The notes under the pieces are model-generated. The model was not told where the DNA came from and searched no databases. It worked only from the letters and a program-made list of their open reading frames with translations. Source: Agrobacterium albertimagni AOL15 (GTDB lineage: Bacteria > Pseudomonadota > Alphaproteobacteria > Rhizobiales > Rhizobiaceae). Taken from it: a stretch of DNA of 64,000 nucleotides. This document shows positions 63,616 through 64,000 of the stretch, one piece after another (positions within the stretch are counted from its first letter, which is position 1; every line of letters begins with the position of its first letter). The position numbers and the translations under genes were made by a program. Where the stretch lies: NCBI RefSeq assembly GCF_000300855.1, contig NZ_ALJF01000012.1, forward strand, positions 1-64,000. The letters run 5' to 3'.

Positions 63616-64000
63616 ATGATCAAACTGACGAGACGCAACATGCTTGGAACCATGGGGGCAGTTGCTGCTACCTCGCTCCTTCCCGCCTTGCCCGCTTTGG
63701 CCAGTACACGGTCGATCCGGCATTATTGGTGGGGCAATCCCGAGCGTGACAAGCGCACCTTTGCCGTAATCGAAGCTTTTCAGAAGAAGAACCCAGACAT
63801 TGCTGTGTCGGGTGAGACGATCGGCTGGGGTGACTACTGGACGAAGATGGCGACGCAGACGGCCGGGCGCAACATGGCCGACTTGGTGCAGATGGACTAT
63901 CGCTACCTGTTCGAATATGTGCGCCGCGGCGCGCTTCAGCCGCTTGATGCCCATATCGGCAAGGGGTTGATGATTGCGGATTTCGACGCGGGCCCGGTGT
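63616..64000 (+). CDS. Sugar ABC transporter binding protein with Tat-like signal (partial)
   Basis: The gene starts at ATG 63616 after AGGAGGAGGAG and runs off the window at codon 128. The N-terminus MIKLTRRNMLGTMGAVAATS carries a twin-arginine TRRNML motif, then LLPALPALAS, suggesting Tat export. RHYWWGNPERDKRTFAVIEA and FQKKNPDIAVSGETIGWGDY begin a family 1 binding-protein fold. Its position after the GH105 gene predicts rhamnogalacturonan-disaccharide or oligogalacturonide import, with permease and ATPase genes expected to the right. Confidence 0.88.
   Translation, partial: MIKLTRRNMLGTMGAVAATSLLPALPALASTRSIRHYWWGNPERDKRTFAVIEAFQKKNPDIAVSGETIGWGDYWTKMATQTAGRNMADLVQMDYRYLFEYVRRGALQPLDAHIGKGLMIADFDAGPV

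Overview
The window looks like chromosome of a plant-associated alphaproteobacterium of the Rhizobiaceae (Rhizobium, Agrobacterium, Allorhizobium or a close relative). The evidence is the initiator tRNA sequence, the high-GC codon usage with frequent GTG and TTG starts, the tightly overlapping ABC-transporter operons, FCD-GntR/LacI/IclR control of plant-polymer catabolism, and an ExoF/ExoP/ExoY-type polysaccharide locus. The genus is inferred.

Layout. 1-760: hairpin-rich leader, tRNA-fMet and a strong terminator, probably the tail of an rRNA operon, followed by a decayed IS3-family element. 771-13397 (minus): a 12-gene catabolic operon with a hydantoin/Asp-Glu-type racemase, a cyclic-amidohydrolase homologue, a VOC protein, a complete peptide-type (Dpp/Opp) ABC transporter, a second solute-binding protein without a signal peptide, an Atz/Trz-type amidohydrolase, a DapA-like aldolase and a divergent SDR. 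It is divergent from a GntR-FCD regulator. 15127-22799 (plus): sugar ABC transporter, GH95 alpha-L-fucosidase and LacI regulator, preceded by two matching palindromic operators. The binding-protein gene is split by an 8-bp tandem duplication.

22929-39258: a compact hybrid NRPS-PKS locus. Four tightly packed minus-strand genes encode A-PCP, then KS-AT-ACP-aminotransferase-C-A-PCP, then C-PCP-TE, then a formyltransferase-like/GH43-like protein. An Sfp-type phosphopantetheinyl transferase lies at one end and a Crp/Fnr regulator at the other, with a 20-bp palindrome upstream of the first synthetase gene. Colinear reading predicts an amino-acid starter extended by one malonate, beta-transaminated (giving a 3,4-diamino acyl unit) and joined to glycine. 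The last module has no A domain, an altered condensation motif (HQxxxDG) and a thioesterase with Cys in place of the nucleophilic Ser. This is the best candidate for an undescribed system.

39526-60840: Wzx/Wzy-dependent exopolysaccharide locus with a LuxR-type regulator, secreted glycosidase, GT8, several GT4/GT2 enzymes (one GT4-GT2 fusion), Wzy-like polymerase, ExoY-like initiating transferase, two flippases, a TIGR04325-type methyltransferase, Wzc/ExoP-like and Wza/ExoF-like export proteins, and a previously uncalled 30-residue membrane peptide. 61350-64000: IclR regulator, GH105 unsaturated rhamnogalacturonyl hydrolase and the start of a Tat-signal sugar-binding protein, pointing to pectin (rhamnogalacturonan) oligosaccharide use.

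Together the window couples plant cell-wall sugar scavenging, surface polysaccharide production and a small secondary-metabolite locus. Functions come from motifs read by eye; no database search was run.
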